From Dickeya fangzhongdai (GTDB lineage: Bacteria > Pseudomonadota > Gammaproteobacteria > Enterobacterales > Enterobacteriaceae), in contig NZ_CP025003.1 of the NCBI RefSeq assembly GCF_002812485.1, positions 4,464,001 to 4,528,000 of the forward strand: a stretch of 64,000 nt of DNA. The letters are read 5' to 3'. The notes under the pieces were generated by a model. That model did not search any database. It was not told where the DNA came from and saw only the letters and a program-made list of their open reading frames with translations. Position numbers and translations under genes: made by a program. This document shows, piece after piece, positions 1 to 8,576 of this stretch. How positions within the stretch are numbered: the first letter of the stretch is position 1; every line of letters starts with the position of its first letter.

Positions 1-1
1 C

Positions 2-172
2 AGCATCATCAAAAGCCATTTCCCCAAAACCGTCTACTTCCTGCCCTGGAATAACGTCTGGAGTCCGGTGAAAAATCTGAATGCCTCCGCCGCCTACAAC
101 GACAGTAGCGTCGTCAACCGGGGCGGCATCTGGAACGGCAGCCAGTTGACGCCGATCGTCGAAGCCAACTGA
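2..172 (+). CDS. C-terminal end of an unrecognised protein (truncated by window edge)
   Basis: The frame is open from base 2 to a TGA at 170-172 and encodes the last 56 residues of a protein that begins outside the window. The tail is rich in Trp, Asn and Ser and ends QLTPIVEAN. It contains the stretch VYFLPWNNVWSP, which has the look of a secreted or carbohydrate-active enzyme, but I do not recognise the family and this is only an impression. A strong hairpin follows 25 bases after the stop, which supports this being a real gene end. It converges on pgi. Confidence 0.6.
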   Translation, partial: SIIKSHFPKTVYFLPWNNVWSPVKNLNASAAYNDSSVVNRGGIWNGSQLTPIVEAN

Positions 173-194
173 TGCTATAAAAAACCAATGCCAT

Positions 195-231
195 AAAAAA
201 ACAGGCCCCGAAATCGGGGCCTGTTGTTATT
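195..231. terminator. Bidirectional terminator between the edge gene and pgi
   Basis: An almost uninterrupted stem (aacaggccccga / tcggggcctgtt) is preceded by an A-run and followed by a T-rich stretch. It can therefore stop transcription from the left-edge gene on the plus strand and from pgi on the minus strand. Confidence 0.85.
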
Positions 232-248
232 GAGCGCCTGCGCCGTCA

Positions 249-1898
249 TTACGCACGCCACTGTTTGAAGCGGTTGATCAGCCCGTTGGTAGAACTGTCG
301 TGGCTGCTGACGGCGCTGTCATCCTGCAGTTCCGGCAGGATACGGTTAGCCAGCTGTTTGCCCAGCTCCACGCCCCACTGGTCGAAAGTGAAGATGTTCA
401 GGATCGCGCCCTGGGTGAAGATCTTGTGCTCGTAAAGCGCGATCAGCGCCCCCAGGCTGTACGGAGTGATTTCCCGCAGCAGGATGGAGTTGGTCGGACG
501 GTTGCCTTCAAACACTTTGAACGGCGCCACGTGCTCGACGTCTTTGGCGGATTTGCCGGCCGCTGCAAACTCCGCTTCCACTACCTCGCGGGATTTGCCG
601 AACGCCAGCGCCTCGGTCTGAGCGAAGAAGTTCGACAGCAGCTTGTTGTGGTGGTCGCTCAGTGCGTTATGGGTGAGCGCCGGCGCGATGAAGTCGCACG
701 GCACCAGCTTGGTGCCCTGATGGATCAACTGGTAAAACGCGTGCTGACCGTTGGTGCCCGGTTCGCCCCAGATGATCGGTCCGGTCTGGTAATCCACCGG
801 GTTGCCGTTGCGATCGACGTACTTACCGTTGGACTCCATGTTGCCCTGCTGGAAGTAGGCCGCAAAGCGATGCATGTACTGATCGTACGGCAGAATCGCT
901 TCAGTTTCCGCGCCAAAAAAGTTGTTGTACCAGATGCCGATCAGCGCCAACAGCACCGGCAGGTTTTTCTCGGCCGGGGTGGTGGCGAAATGCTGGTCCA
1001 TAGCGTGCGCGCCGCTCAGCAGCTGCTCGAAGTTGTCGAAGCCGATGGACAGCACGATCGACAGGCCGATGGCGGACCACAGCGAATAACGGCCGCCGAC
1101 CCAGTCCCAGAATTCGAACATGTTGTCGGTGTCGATACCGAATTCGCCGACGGCTTTGGCGTTGGTGGACAGCGCCGCGAAGTGTTTGGCGACATGTTTT
1201 TCATCGCCGGCCGCCTTCAGGAACCAGTCGCGCGCGCTGTGGGCGTTGGTCATGGTTTCCTGCGTGGTGAACGTCTTGGAGGCCACCAGGAACAGCGTGG
1301 TTTCCGGGTTGACGCGTTTGAGGGTTTCGGCGATGTGGGTGCCGTCGACGTTGGAAACGAAGTGCATATTAAGGTGATTTTTATACGGGCGCAGCGCCTC
1401 GGTCACCATGAACGGCCCCAGGTCGGACCCGCCGATACCAATGTTCACCACGTCGGTGATCGCCTTGCCGGTATAGCCTTTCCACTCGCCGCCGATCACG
1501 CGTTCGCTGAACTGCTTCATCTTTTGCAGCACGGCGTTCACTTCCGGCATCACATCCTTGCCGTCGACCACGATCGGCGTGTTGCTACGGTTGCGCAACG
1601 CGACATGCAGTACGGCGCGCGCTTCGGTGCGGTTGATCTTCTCGCCGGAAAACATCGACTTGATGGCAGCGGACAGATCGGTTTCACGCGCCAGCGCCTG
1701 CAGTTTTTCCAGCGTGTCGGCGGTGATGCGATTCTTGGAATAATCCACCAGCATCAGGTCGCCGAACGTGGCGGAAAAGTGAGAGAAACGCTCGGGATCC
1801 TGCGCGAACAGATCGCTGATCTGCACCTCTTTCATCGCGGCAAAATGCTGCTGCAATGCCTGCCAGGCGGCAGTCTGCGTCGGGTTGATATTTTTCAT
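249..1898 (-). CDS. pgi: Glucose-6-phosphate isomerase
   Basis: Cytosolic enzyme that interconverts glucose 6-phosphate and fructose 6-phosphate in glycolysis and gluconeogenesis. The protein is 549 residues, the E. coli length, and aligns to it essentially without gaps. The SIS-domain signature [11 protein letters not shown] lies near residue 150, [13 protein letters not shown] is in the middle, and the C-terminal signature [11 protein letters not shown] places the catalytic lysine at position 514 as in E. coli. The start was set at MKNINPTQ, matching the family, although the frame is open for about 48 codons further upstream. The gene stands alone and converges on the gene at the left edge. 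A 16-base tandem duplication lies just upstream. Confidence 0.98.
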   Translation of the reverse strand: MKNINPTQTAAWQALQQHFAAMKEVQISDLFAQDPERFSHFSATFGDLMLVDYSKNRITADTLEKLQALARETDLSAAIKSMFSGEKINRTEARAVLHVALRNRSNTPIVVDGKDVMPEVNAVLQKMKQFSERVIGGEWKGYTGKAITDVVNIGIGGSDLGPFMVTEALRPYKNHLNMHFVSNVDGTHIAETLKRVNPETTLFLVASKTFTTQETMTNAHSARDWFLKAAGDEKHVAKHFAALSTNAKAVGEFGIDTDNMFEFWDWVGGRYSLWSAIGLSIVLSIGFDNFEQLLSGAHAMDQHFATTPAEKNLPVLLALIGIWYNNFFGAETEAILPYDQYMHRFAAYFQQGNMESNGKYVDRNGNPVDYQTGPIIWGEPGTNGQHAFYQLIHQGTKLVPCDFIAPALTHNALSDHHNKLLSNFFAQTEALAFGKSREVVEAEFAAAGKSAKDVEHVAPFKVFEGNRPTNSILLREITPYSLGALIALYEHKIFTQGAILNIFTFDQWGVELGKQLANRILPELQDDSAVSSHDSSTNGLINRFKQWRA

Positions 1899-1910
1899 CA
1901 CACTACTCTT

Positions 1911-1942
1911 CGGTTTGAGAACAAGTCGGTTTGAGAACAAGT
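1911..1942. repeat. 16-bp perfect tandem duplication upstream of pgi
   Basis: The unit cggtttgagaacaagt occurs twice in direct tandem, followed by a further cgg. It begins 13 bases upstream of the pgi start codon, so it lies in the leader or promoter-proximal DNA. It looks like a recent slippage duplication. Any regulatory role is unknown. Confidence 0.9.
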
Positions 1943-2086
1943 CGGTCGCCGGGCGGGAAATCCTGCCCGCTTTTTCCCGATTGTATCCCTTAACGCCGTG
2001 CGGGGAAGCCCTTTTCTTGCGAAATGCCGCGCCCCGGTCCAATGTTGATTGACAGCCGCCGCGTTACCCGCTATTTGTAAAAGCCT

Positions 2087-2300
2087 ACTTGCGCACCTGT
2101 TGCGCAAGCCAGAAGAGGAGCGCCGCCCAGGCAAGGTATCGGAGGAACCGTATCCGATGAAGATACCTGAGGGGGAGCGGCGCCGAGGCAGACGTAACGT
2201 ACGGTGTTTACGCTGTCGACCGCAGGGGCTGAATCCCCTGGGTTGTCACCCGCATCGCTCCGCAAGGCGGAACGATCAGCAAGGTGGAGCGCTTCTGGGT
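2087..2300 (+). promoter_or_regulatory. Lysine riboswitch (L-box) upstream of lysC
   Basis: The leader matches the enterobacterial lysC L-box. Its outer P1 helix pairs ccagaag (2109-2115) with cttctgg (2292-2298). It keeps the conserved blocks tacctgagggg, cgccgaggc, the hairpin aggggctgaatcccct (2224-2239) and gtggagcgcttctgg. A separate hairpin, cttgcgca/tgcgcaag, precedes the aptamer at 2087-2108. Lysine binding is known to repress lysC in this family. About 120 bases of expression platform separate the aptamer from the start codon, and I see no clear intrinsic terminator in it. This suggests control of translation or mRNA stability, as in E. coli. Confidence 0.95.
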
Positions 2301-2418
2301 GTGCCGTAGCCAGTTCCTACGCTTGCCCCCTGCTTACCGCTCTTCCCTTGTGCCAAGGCTTAACGATGGAATGCTGTTGTCGACGACGACAATGACGCCC
2401 CTGACACGAGGTTTTTGA

Positions 2419-3783
2419 ATGTCTGCTAACACTGAGAACTCACTGATTATCGCCAAATTCGGCGGCACCAGCGTCGCTGATTTCGACGCCATGAACCGCA
2501 GCGCCGACATCGTGCTGTCCGACTCGCAGGTACGGGTGGTGGTGCTGTCCGCCTCCGCCGGCGTGACCAACCTGCTGGTGGCGCTGGCGGAAGGCTTGCC
2601 GCCGGCTGAGCGCACCGAGCATCTGGAAAAAATCCGCCAGATCCAACACGCCATCCTCAACCGACTGGGCCAGCCGGCCGTCATCCGTGAAGAGATCGAC
2701 CGCATGCTGGACAACGTGGCCCGCCTGTCGGAAGCGGCGGCGCTGGCGACGTCCAACGCCCTGACCGATGAGCTGGTCAGCCACGGCGAACTGATGTCCA
2801 CCCTGCTGTTTGTGGAAATTTTGCGCGAGCGCAACGTCGCCGCCGAATGGTTCGACGTGCGTAAAATCATGCGCACCAACGACCGCTTCGGCCGCGCCGA
2901 ACCAGACTGCGACGCGCTGGGCGAACTGACCCGCAGCCAGCTTGCGCCGCGTCTGGCGCAGGGGCTAGTCATCACCCAGGGCTTCATCGGCAGCGAAGCC
3001 AAAGGCCGCACCACCACGCTGGGCCGCGGCGGTAGCGATTACACCGCCGCCCTGCTGGGCGAAGCGCTGAACGCCGGCCGCATCGACATCTGGACCGACG
3101 TTCCCGGCATCTACACCACCGACCCGCGCGTGGTGCCGTCCGCACACCGCATCGACCAGATTACCTTTGAAGAAGCGGCCGAAATGGCGACTTTCGGCGC
3201 CAAGGTGCTGCACCCGGCCACGCTGCTGCCCGCCGTGCGCAGCGACATTCCGGTGTTCGTCGGCTCCAGCAAAGACCCGGCGGCCGGCGGCACGTTGGTA
3301 TGCAACAAGACCGACAATCCGCCGCTGTTCCGCGCGCTGGCGCTGCGCCGTAAGCAGACGCTGCTGACCCTGCACAGCCTCAACATGCTGCACGCGCGCG
3401 GTTTTCTGGCGGAAGTGTTCAGCATTCTGGCCCGCCACAATATTTCGGTGGACCTGATCACCACCTCTGAAGTCAACGTGGCGCTGACGCTGGACACCAC
3501 CGGCTCTACCTCGACCGGCGACAGCCTGCTGTCCAGCGCGCTGCTGACCGAACTGTCCTCGCTGTGCCGGGTGGAAGTGGAAGAGAACATGTCGCTGGTG
3601 GCGCTGATCGGCAACAAGCTGTCGCAAGCCTGCGGCGTCGGTAAAGAGGTGTTCGGGGTGCTGGAACCATTCAACATCCGCCTCATCTGTTACGGCGCCA
3701 GCAGCCATAACCTGTGCTTCCTGGTGCCGTCCAGCGATGCCGAACAGGTGGTCCAGACGCTGCACCGCAATCTGTTCGAATAA
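2419..3783 (+). CDS. lysC: Lysine-sensitive aspartokinase III
   Basis: Phosphorylates aspartate in the first step of lysine, threonine, methionine and diaminopimelate synthesis. The protein is 454 residues (E. coli 449; the extra residues are at the N-terminus). The amino acid kinase domain starts with KFGGTS at residues 13-18. Other conserved blocks are LSASAGVTNLL, GFIGSEAKGRTTTLGRGGSDY and FGAKVLHPATL. The C-terminal third holds paired ACT domains that bind lysine. The start has a Shine-Dalgarno cgagg seven bases upstream. It is a single-gene unit between a lysine riboswitch and a terminator, so end product acts on both the mRNA and the enzyme. Confidence 0.98.
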   Translation: MSANTENSLIIAKFGGTSVADFDAMNRSADIVLSDSQVRVVVLSASAGVTNLLVALAEGLPPAERTEHLEKIRQIQHAILNRLGQPAVIREEIDRMLDNVARLSEAAALATSNALTDELVSHGELMSTLLFVEILRERNVAAEWFDVRKIMRTNDRFGRAEPDCDALGELTRSQLAPRLAQGLVITQGFIGSEAKGRTTTLGRGGSDYTAALLGEALNAGRIDIWTDVPGIYTTDPRVVPSAHRIDQITFEEAAEMATFGAKVLHPATLLPAVRSDIPVFVGSSKDPAAGGTLVCNKTDNPPLFRALALRRKQTLLTLHSLNMLHARGFLAEVFSILARHNISVDLITTSEVNVALTLDTTGSTSTGDSLLSSALLTELSSLCRVEVEENMSLVALIGNKLSQACGVGKEVFGVLEPFNIRLICYGASSHNLCFLVPSSDAEQVVQTLHRNLFE

Positions 3784-3818
3784 CGCGAGATAAATGGCCG
3801 CAAGCCATCACGGCAGGC

Positions 3819-3853
3819 AAATCCGAAACCCCAGACGGGTTTCGGATTTTTTT
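3819..3853 (+). terminator. Terminator after lysC
   Basis: A 13-bp stem, aaatccgaaaccc paired with gggtttcggattt, with a 5-base loop is followed by a run of seven T. It is a canonical intrinsic terminator 35 bases after the lysC stop. Confidence 0.9.
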
Positions 3854-3987
3854 ATGCCTGCGGTCCGCCAGCGCCGCCGCCTCCATGATCCCAGCCAATA
3901 AAAAAGGATAAACGACAGAGCCTGCCGCAGCGGAAAACACGATGTTTAAACATCAAGGCGGGATGGAAAAGGGAGCGCGGTGAACGC

Positions 3988-5022
3988 ATGGCAAATCCTC
4001 GTGAAATTGTAGAGCTCAGTCATCACATACGAAAAATCGCCAATAACAAGATTGCCGATATCGACCACATCAACCGGGAAACCACATTTCTTGCCCTGAA
4101 TGCCTTGATTGAGGCGGCACGCGCCGGAGAGGCGGGAAGAGGATTTGCGGTGGTCGCCAGCCAGGTTAAACACGTAGCGTCGCTGATTAACCAAATCACC
4201 ACCGACCTCAATCAGGAACTGGCGGGACCGCTGTCAAAGCTGACAGAACTGGGCGACAACATGATTTCCCGGCTGCACGAGCATGAAAGCGGGCGCCACG
4301 TCGATCAGGCGCTGAACATGATCGACATCATCGATCGCAACCTGTACGAGCGCTCCTGCGACGTGCGCTGGTGGGCGACGGACACCGCAGTGGTCGCCTG
4401 CGCCGCTCATCCGGGGCAGGCCGAAAAGCAGTACGCTTCGCATCGGCTATCGGTCATTCTGTCGAGCTATACCGTTTATCTGGACCTGTGGATTACCGAC
4501 CTGAACGGTACGGTACTGGCGAACGGACGCGGGCAGGATTACGACGTCACCGGCCGCAACGTCTCCGACCTGCCTATTTTCCGGCAGGCGAAAGCGACGA
4601 AAAACGGCACGGACTATGCGGCGGCGGATATCCAGAAAATCGCGCTGCTACGTAATGCGGCGGTAGCGACCTACGCCACGGCGATTCGTGAGAACGGCGA
4701 CGAGCATGGCCGCCCGGTTGGCGTATTGCTGATTTTCTTCGACTGGGCGCCGCAGGCCGCGACGGTGGTTCGAAATGTGCGCCTGACGGCTCAGGAGTGG
4801 CGGCATACGCGCTGTCTGATTGTGGATTCCGCATCGCGCGTCATCGCCAGTTCCGATGACGCGACCCCGCTGGGAGAACACTTTCCGTTACGGACTGAAG
4901 GAAAGGCGGCCGGGTACTATAAAACCGACGGCCGAACCCTGTCTTTCGCGCTGACGCCGGGTTACGAAAGCTATCAGGGCCTGGGCTGGTACGGCGTGAT
5001 CGAACAGCGAACGGACATGTAG
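3988..5022 (+). CDS. Soluble chemoreceptor-like protein: MCP signalling tip followed by a C-terminal cache-like domain
   Basis: The 344-residue protein begins with a short chemoreceptor signalling hairpin. Residues about 30-65 contain the CheW/CheA-binding tip, with [19 protein letters not shown] followed by AVVASQVK. A linker containing [15 protein letters not shown] (119-132) leads to about 200 residues that resemble a cache-type ligand-binding domain. No signal peptide or membrane segment is visible, so it should be cytoplasmic. The usual order (sensor first, signalling last) is inverted, and the long methylation helices of standard receptors are absent. It stands alone between lysC and yjbB. 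An array partner role is inference; the ligand is unknown. The start has only a distant ggag, so the exact start is moderately certain. Confidence 0.8.
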   Translation: MANPREIVELSHHIRKIANNKIADIDHINRETTFLALNALIEAARAGEAGRGFAVVASQVKHVASLINQITTDLNQELAGPLSKLTELGDNMISRLHEHESGRHVDQALNMIDIIDRNLYERSCDVRWWATDTAVVACAAHPGQAEKQYASHRLSVILSSYTVYLDLWITDLNGTVLANGRGQDYDVTGRNVSDLPIFRQAKATKNGTDYAAADIQKIALLRNAAVATYATAIRENGDEHGRPVGVLLIFFDWAPQAATVVRNVRLTAQEWRHTRCLIVDSASRVIASSDDATPLGEHFPLRTEGKAAGYYKTDGRTLSFALTPGYESYQGLGWYGVIEQRTDM

Positions 5023-5079
5023 GCATGGACCGCCGGGCAGCAGCGAAACACATCGCCGCCGCCCGGCTCTTAGCATGGC

Positions 5080-6726
5080 TTACATGGAAACCGAGGACTC
5101 TTCCCTCCCTTCGTCTTCTTCTTCCGTCACCATCAGCACGTTGTAGGCGACCGCGCAAAACAACGAATTCAGTCGGTTCATATCGCCCAGCAACCCGAGA
5201 TGCAGCGAACTGGTTTCCAGACTCTGCACATTCTGATGATGCAACCTGTCGACATGCGCGTGGGAGTAGCGCCGGTTCAGAATACGAAAACGGTGTTTGG
5301 CGCGGCGCAGCCGTCTGGCGCTGGTCACATCCGACGACAGGAACACCGACATTCCCAGTCGCAGGTTGTTCAACAGTTGTTCGTACAATGCATTAAGCTC
5401 GTCGCGCCCGGCGGTCGAAAAACCGCGCAGCCCATCTGGCGCATGCGCGTCAAGATCGCAAACCACCCGCTCGATAATATCGCCGGCCTGTTCCAGATTG
5501 AGCGCCATCTCAATCACCTCCGCCCAGCGCCGGGAATCACGTTCATGCAACCCGGCCTTTTCAATCTGCGCCAGATAGAGCTTGATGGCGTTGTAGAGCA
5601 CGTCCACGTCGTCATCCAGTCTACGGATCTCTCGCACCTGCTGGCGGTCACCCCGCAGCGCGCCCTGAAACATTTTCAGCATCTGTTCGATCACATCGCC
5701 GATGCGCAGCGTCTCCCGCGCCGCGTTAGCCAGCGCCAGCGTCGGTGTATCCAACGCGCTGACATCCAGATGGCGGGGTCGCAACCGCGGATCGAGATCC
5801 GGTTCAACCCGCACCAGATTGCCGCACAGCTCCGCCATTCGTCCGGCAAATGGCAACAACAGCAGACAGCGCGCCAGGTTGTAAAACAGGTGGAAATAAA
5901 TCACCCGTTCCTCATCCGGCAACGGCACCGCCTCCATCCAATCCGCCAGATAACCTATCGCCGGCAGCGCCGGCATACAGCCAATCAGTTTGAAGAACAT
6001 GCTCCCCAGCGCCACCTGCCGCGCCGCCGGGCCTTGTGCGCTGGCGTTCGCCAGCGCCAGAATGCCGCTGCCCAGATTGGCACCGATCACCAGACACAAC
6101 GCCACATCCAGGGAAATCACATGGCTGGCGGTCAGGGTGGCGGTCAGCAGCACCGCCGCCAGGCTGGAATAACTCACAATGGCGAACACCGCCCCGACCA
6201 GCGCATCCAGCATCACATCGCCAGTCAGCGAGGAAAACAGCACCTTAACCCCGGCGGTCTGGGTGATCGGCGTCGCCGATTCCACAATCAATTCCAGCGC
6301 CAGCAGAATCAGCCCCAGACCGATGGCAATCCGCCCCAACTGTCCGACGCGGGTCTGCTTGCAACTGAGGAAAAAGATAACCCCGAGGAAAATCAGTAAC
6401 GGCGACAGCCAGGAGAGATCAAACGTCAGGACTCGCACCATCAGCGCGGTGCCGACATCCGCGCCCAGGATAATCACCAGCGCCGGCGCCAGCGCAATCA
6501 ACCCTTGCGAGACAAAAGAGATCGTGAGCAGCGCGGTGGCGTTGCTGCTCTGCACCAGCGCGGTCACACCGATGCCGGCGAGAAAGGCCAGCGGCTTACG
6601 GCTTACGCTATCGCTGATCGTTCGCCGCAGACGGGCGCCGTACACCCGCATAATCCCGGTACGAACAATATGCGTCCCCCAGACCAGCAGCGCGATGGCG
6701 GACAATAAATGCAGCAGCGTCAACAC
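5080..6726 (-). CDS. yjbB: Na+/phosphate cotransporter family protein with PhoU-like tail (phosphate exporter)
   Basis: Inner-membrane protein of the Na/Pi cotransporter family, closely matching E. coli YjbB, which has been linked to phosphate export. The protein is 548 residues. Roughly the first 300 form two inverted membrane repeats, with QSSNATALL in the first and the divergent SYSSLAAVLL in the second, as in E. coli. Residues about 330-530 are a PhoU-like helical domain containing SALDTPTLALANAARETLRIGD. The last residues are strongly acidic. It is divergent from the DASS transporter gene, and a Pho box lies in the shared promoter region, consistent with phosphate-linked control. In E. 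coli yjbB also lies near metH. Confidence 0.93.
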   Translation of the reverse strand: MLTLLHLLSAIALLVWGTHIVRTGIMRVYGARLRRTISDSVSRKPLAFLAGIGVTALVQSSNATALLTISFVSQGLIALAPALVIILGADVGTALMVRVLTFDLSWLSPLLIFLGVIFFLSCKQTRVGQLGRIAIGLGLILLALELIVESATPITQTAGVKVLFSSLTGDVMLDALVGAVFAIVSYSSLAAVLLTATLTASHVISLDVALCLVIGANLGSGILALANASAQGPAARQVALGSMFFKLIGCMPALPAIGYLADWMEAVPLPDEERVIYFHLFYNLARCLLLLPFAGRMAELCGNLVRVEPDLDPRLRPRHLDVSALDTPTLALANAARETLRIGDVIEQMLKMFQGALRGDRQQVREIRRLDDDVDVLYNAIKLYLAQIEKAGLHERDSRRWAEVIEMALNLEQAGDIIERVVCDLDAHAPDGLRGFSTAGRDELNALYEQLLNNLRLGMSVFLSSDVTSARRLRRAKHRFRILNRRYSHAHVDRLHHQNVQSLETSSLHLGLLGDMNRLNSLFCAVAYNVLMVTEEEDEGREESSVSM

Positions 6727-6821
6727 GGAACTGGGCCTCCCTTAGTCAAAATAGTTATGGAAAAAAATGGCATTCCCGCCCACAAGCCCGGTGTACTACC
6801 CACTTGCGCCCGGTCTTAATT

Positions 6822-6843
6822 CTGACATCTTACTGACATCTTA
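6822..6843 (+). promoter_or_regulatory. Putative Pho box (two perfect 11-bp direct repeats)
   Basis: The sequence ctgacatctta occurs twice in direct tandem (6822-6832 and 6833-6843). Two ctgacat heptamers spaced by four bases match the PhoB box architecture, CTGTCAT-N4-CTGTCAT, with one mismatch per heptamer. The repeats read toward the DASS transporter gene and lie 96 bases upstream of yjbB, in the only intergenic space between the two divergent genes. Which promoter they serve is not settled by the sequence. Confidence 0.65.
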
Positions 6844-7025
6844 TCCGTTCTTGAGTGGGTCAACGGGTGTAAATAAGCGTAATTTTTTTAAAATCACGGC
6901 CTAAATCAATAACAGGGCGTATTTCCCCCCACGCGGCACGTTTCTGGCGTTATGCTTCTTCCATCAGCCGCTTCGCCCGACACCGGCGACGGCATCCTCT
7001 TCAGACCTGAGCTAAGGATATACGG

Positions 7026-8480
7026 ATGAAGACAAAAACCGCATATGGCCTGAACTGGCTGGCGCTGCTTATCATCATGATTGTGGCCGCCTTTTTCTGG
7101 CAACTGACGCCCCCATCCGGGCTGAAACCCGCCGCCTGGCACTCCGCCGTACTGTTCGTCGCCACCATCATCAGCATCGTGGCGAACGTGCTGCCGATCG
7201 GCGCCATCGGTATCATCAGCATTACGCTGTTCGCCCTCACCTACGCCGCCGGCGACACCAGCGCCAGCGCCTCCATCCAGACCGCGTTGAGCGACCTCAA
7301 CAGTTCGCTGATCTGGTTGATTGTAGTAGCATTCATGATTGCCCGCGGTTTTATCAAAACCGGGTTGGGCCGTCGCATCGCCTTACAAATGATCCGCCTG
7401 TTGGGTAAACGCACGCTAGGGCTGGCTTACGGTCTGGCGTTCGCCGACCTGGTGCTGTCGCCCGCCATGCCCAGCAACACCGCCCGCTGCGGCGGGGTGA
7501 TTTACCCGATTGCCGACTCGCTGGCGCGCAGCTTCGACTCCAAACCGGAAGACGCCTCCCGCAGCAAGATCGGCACCTTTCTGGTGACCTGTATCGGCAA
7601 CGTCAACGACGTCACCGCCGCACTGTTCATGACCGGCTACACCGGTAACCTGCTGGCGGTGAAACTGGCGGCCAACGCCGGCGTCACCATCACCTGGGGC
7701 AGTTGGTTTGTCGCAGCGGTCGTACCTTGCGTGATTTCTCTACTGCTGGTGCCGCTGTGCGTTTATATGCTGGCGAAACCAGAAATCCGTCATACGCCGG
7801 ACGCGCCGAAACTGGCGATCACCGAACTGGAAAAAATGGGGCGCATGTCGCGCGGCGAATGGCTGATGGCGGCCACCGTGGTAATTCTGCTGGTGCTGTG
7901 GATTTTCGGCGATCTGCTGGGCATCGACGCCACCACCGCCTCTTTTGTCGGCCTCTCCTTCCTGCTGCTGACCGGCGTATTAAGCTGGGAAGACATCAAG
8001 AGCGAGAAAGGCGCATGGGATACGCTGATCTGGTTCGCCGCGCTGCTGATGATGGCTAACCAGTTGAAGAAACTGGGTTTCACTACCTGGTTTGGCGACC
8101 TGATCGGCAGCAGCATCGGTCACCTGATGCAGGACACCAGTTGGGTACTGGTGTTGCTGTTGCTCAACGCCGCCTACTTCTACACCCATTACTTCTTCGC
8201 CAGCGGCAACGCCCAAATCGCGGCGTTGTACGCGGTGTTCCTCGGCGTGGGCATTAACCTGCACATCCCGGCGGCGCCGATGGCGCTGATGCTGGCGTTC
8301 ACCAGCAGCCTGTACTGCTCGCTGACCCAGTACACCCACGCCCGCGGCCCGATTCTGTTCGGCGCCGGCTACGTGCCCACCGCCGTCTGGTGGCGTACCG
8401 GCTTTGTCATCAGCCTGATCAATCAGGCGATCTTCATGTCCGCCGGTCTATTGTGGTGGAAGGTGATCGGGCTTTACTAA
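7026..8480 (+). CDS. DASS-family anion transporter (citrate/tartrate/succinate type)
   Basis: Inner-membrane permease of the divalent anion:sodium symporter family (SLC13-like), 484 residues with about a dozen hydrophobic segments. The first family motif SNTAR is at residues 150-154. The corresponding motif of the second half is SGNAQ, as in TtdT/CitT-like members. E. coli relatives are TtdT, CitT and YbhI, which exchange or import C4/C6 carboxylates; the substrate here cannot be told. The start has the Shine-Dalgarno aagga seven bases upstream. It is divergent from yjbB with a Pho-box-like repeat between them, and ends at a bidirectional terminator. Confidence 0.88.
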   Translation: MKTKTAYGLNWLALLIIMIVAAFFWQLTPPSGLKPAAWHSAVLFVATIISIVANVLPIGAIGIISITLFALTYAAGDTSASASIQTALSDLNSSLIWLIVVAFMIARGFIKTGLGRRIALQMIRLLGKRTLGLAYGLAFADLVLSPAMPSNTARCGGVIYPIADSLARSFDSKPEDASRSKIGTFLVTCIGNVNDVTAALFMTGYTGNLLAVKLAANAGVTITWGSWFVAAVVPCVISLLLVPLCVYMLAKPEIRHTPDAPKLAITELEKMGRMSRGEWLMAATVVILLVLWIFGDLLGIDATTASFVGLSFLLLTGVLSWEDIKSEKGAWDTLIWFAALLMMANQLKKLGFTTWFGDLIGSSIGHLMQDTSWVLVLLLLNAAYFYTHYFFASGNAQIAALYAVFLGVGINLHIPAAPMALMLAFTSSLYCSLTQYTHARGPILFGAGYVPTAVWWRTGFVISLINQAIFMSAGLLWWKVIGLY

Positions 8481-8494
8481 GCCAAGCAGGCATC

Positions 8495-8534
8495 AAAAAA
8501 ACACAGGCCGGGGTAACCCGGCCTGTGTTTTTTT
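8495..8534. terminator. Bidirectional terminator between the DASS gene and the Septu-like pair
   Basis: A stem acacaggccggg / cccggcctgtgt with a short loop is flanked by A6 on the left and T7 on the right. It can terminate the DASS gene on the plus strand and the metH-ptuA-ptuB direction on the minus strand. Confidence 0.9.
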
Positions 8535-8576
8535 AGCCTCTGATGACTCGAAACGAATATGACAGGCTGGCGATGA

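Noticed and set aside
300..1934. A 544-codon open frame on the plus strand opposite pgi
   Set aside because: It is an antisense shadow caused by GC-rich codon third positions in pgi; its translation has the His/Gln/Arg-rich look of such shadows and no domain.
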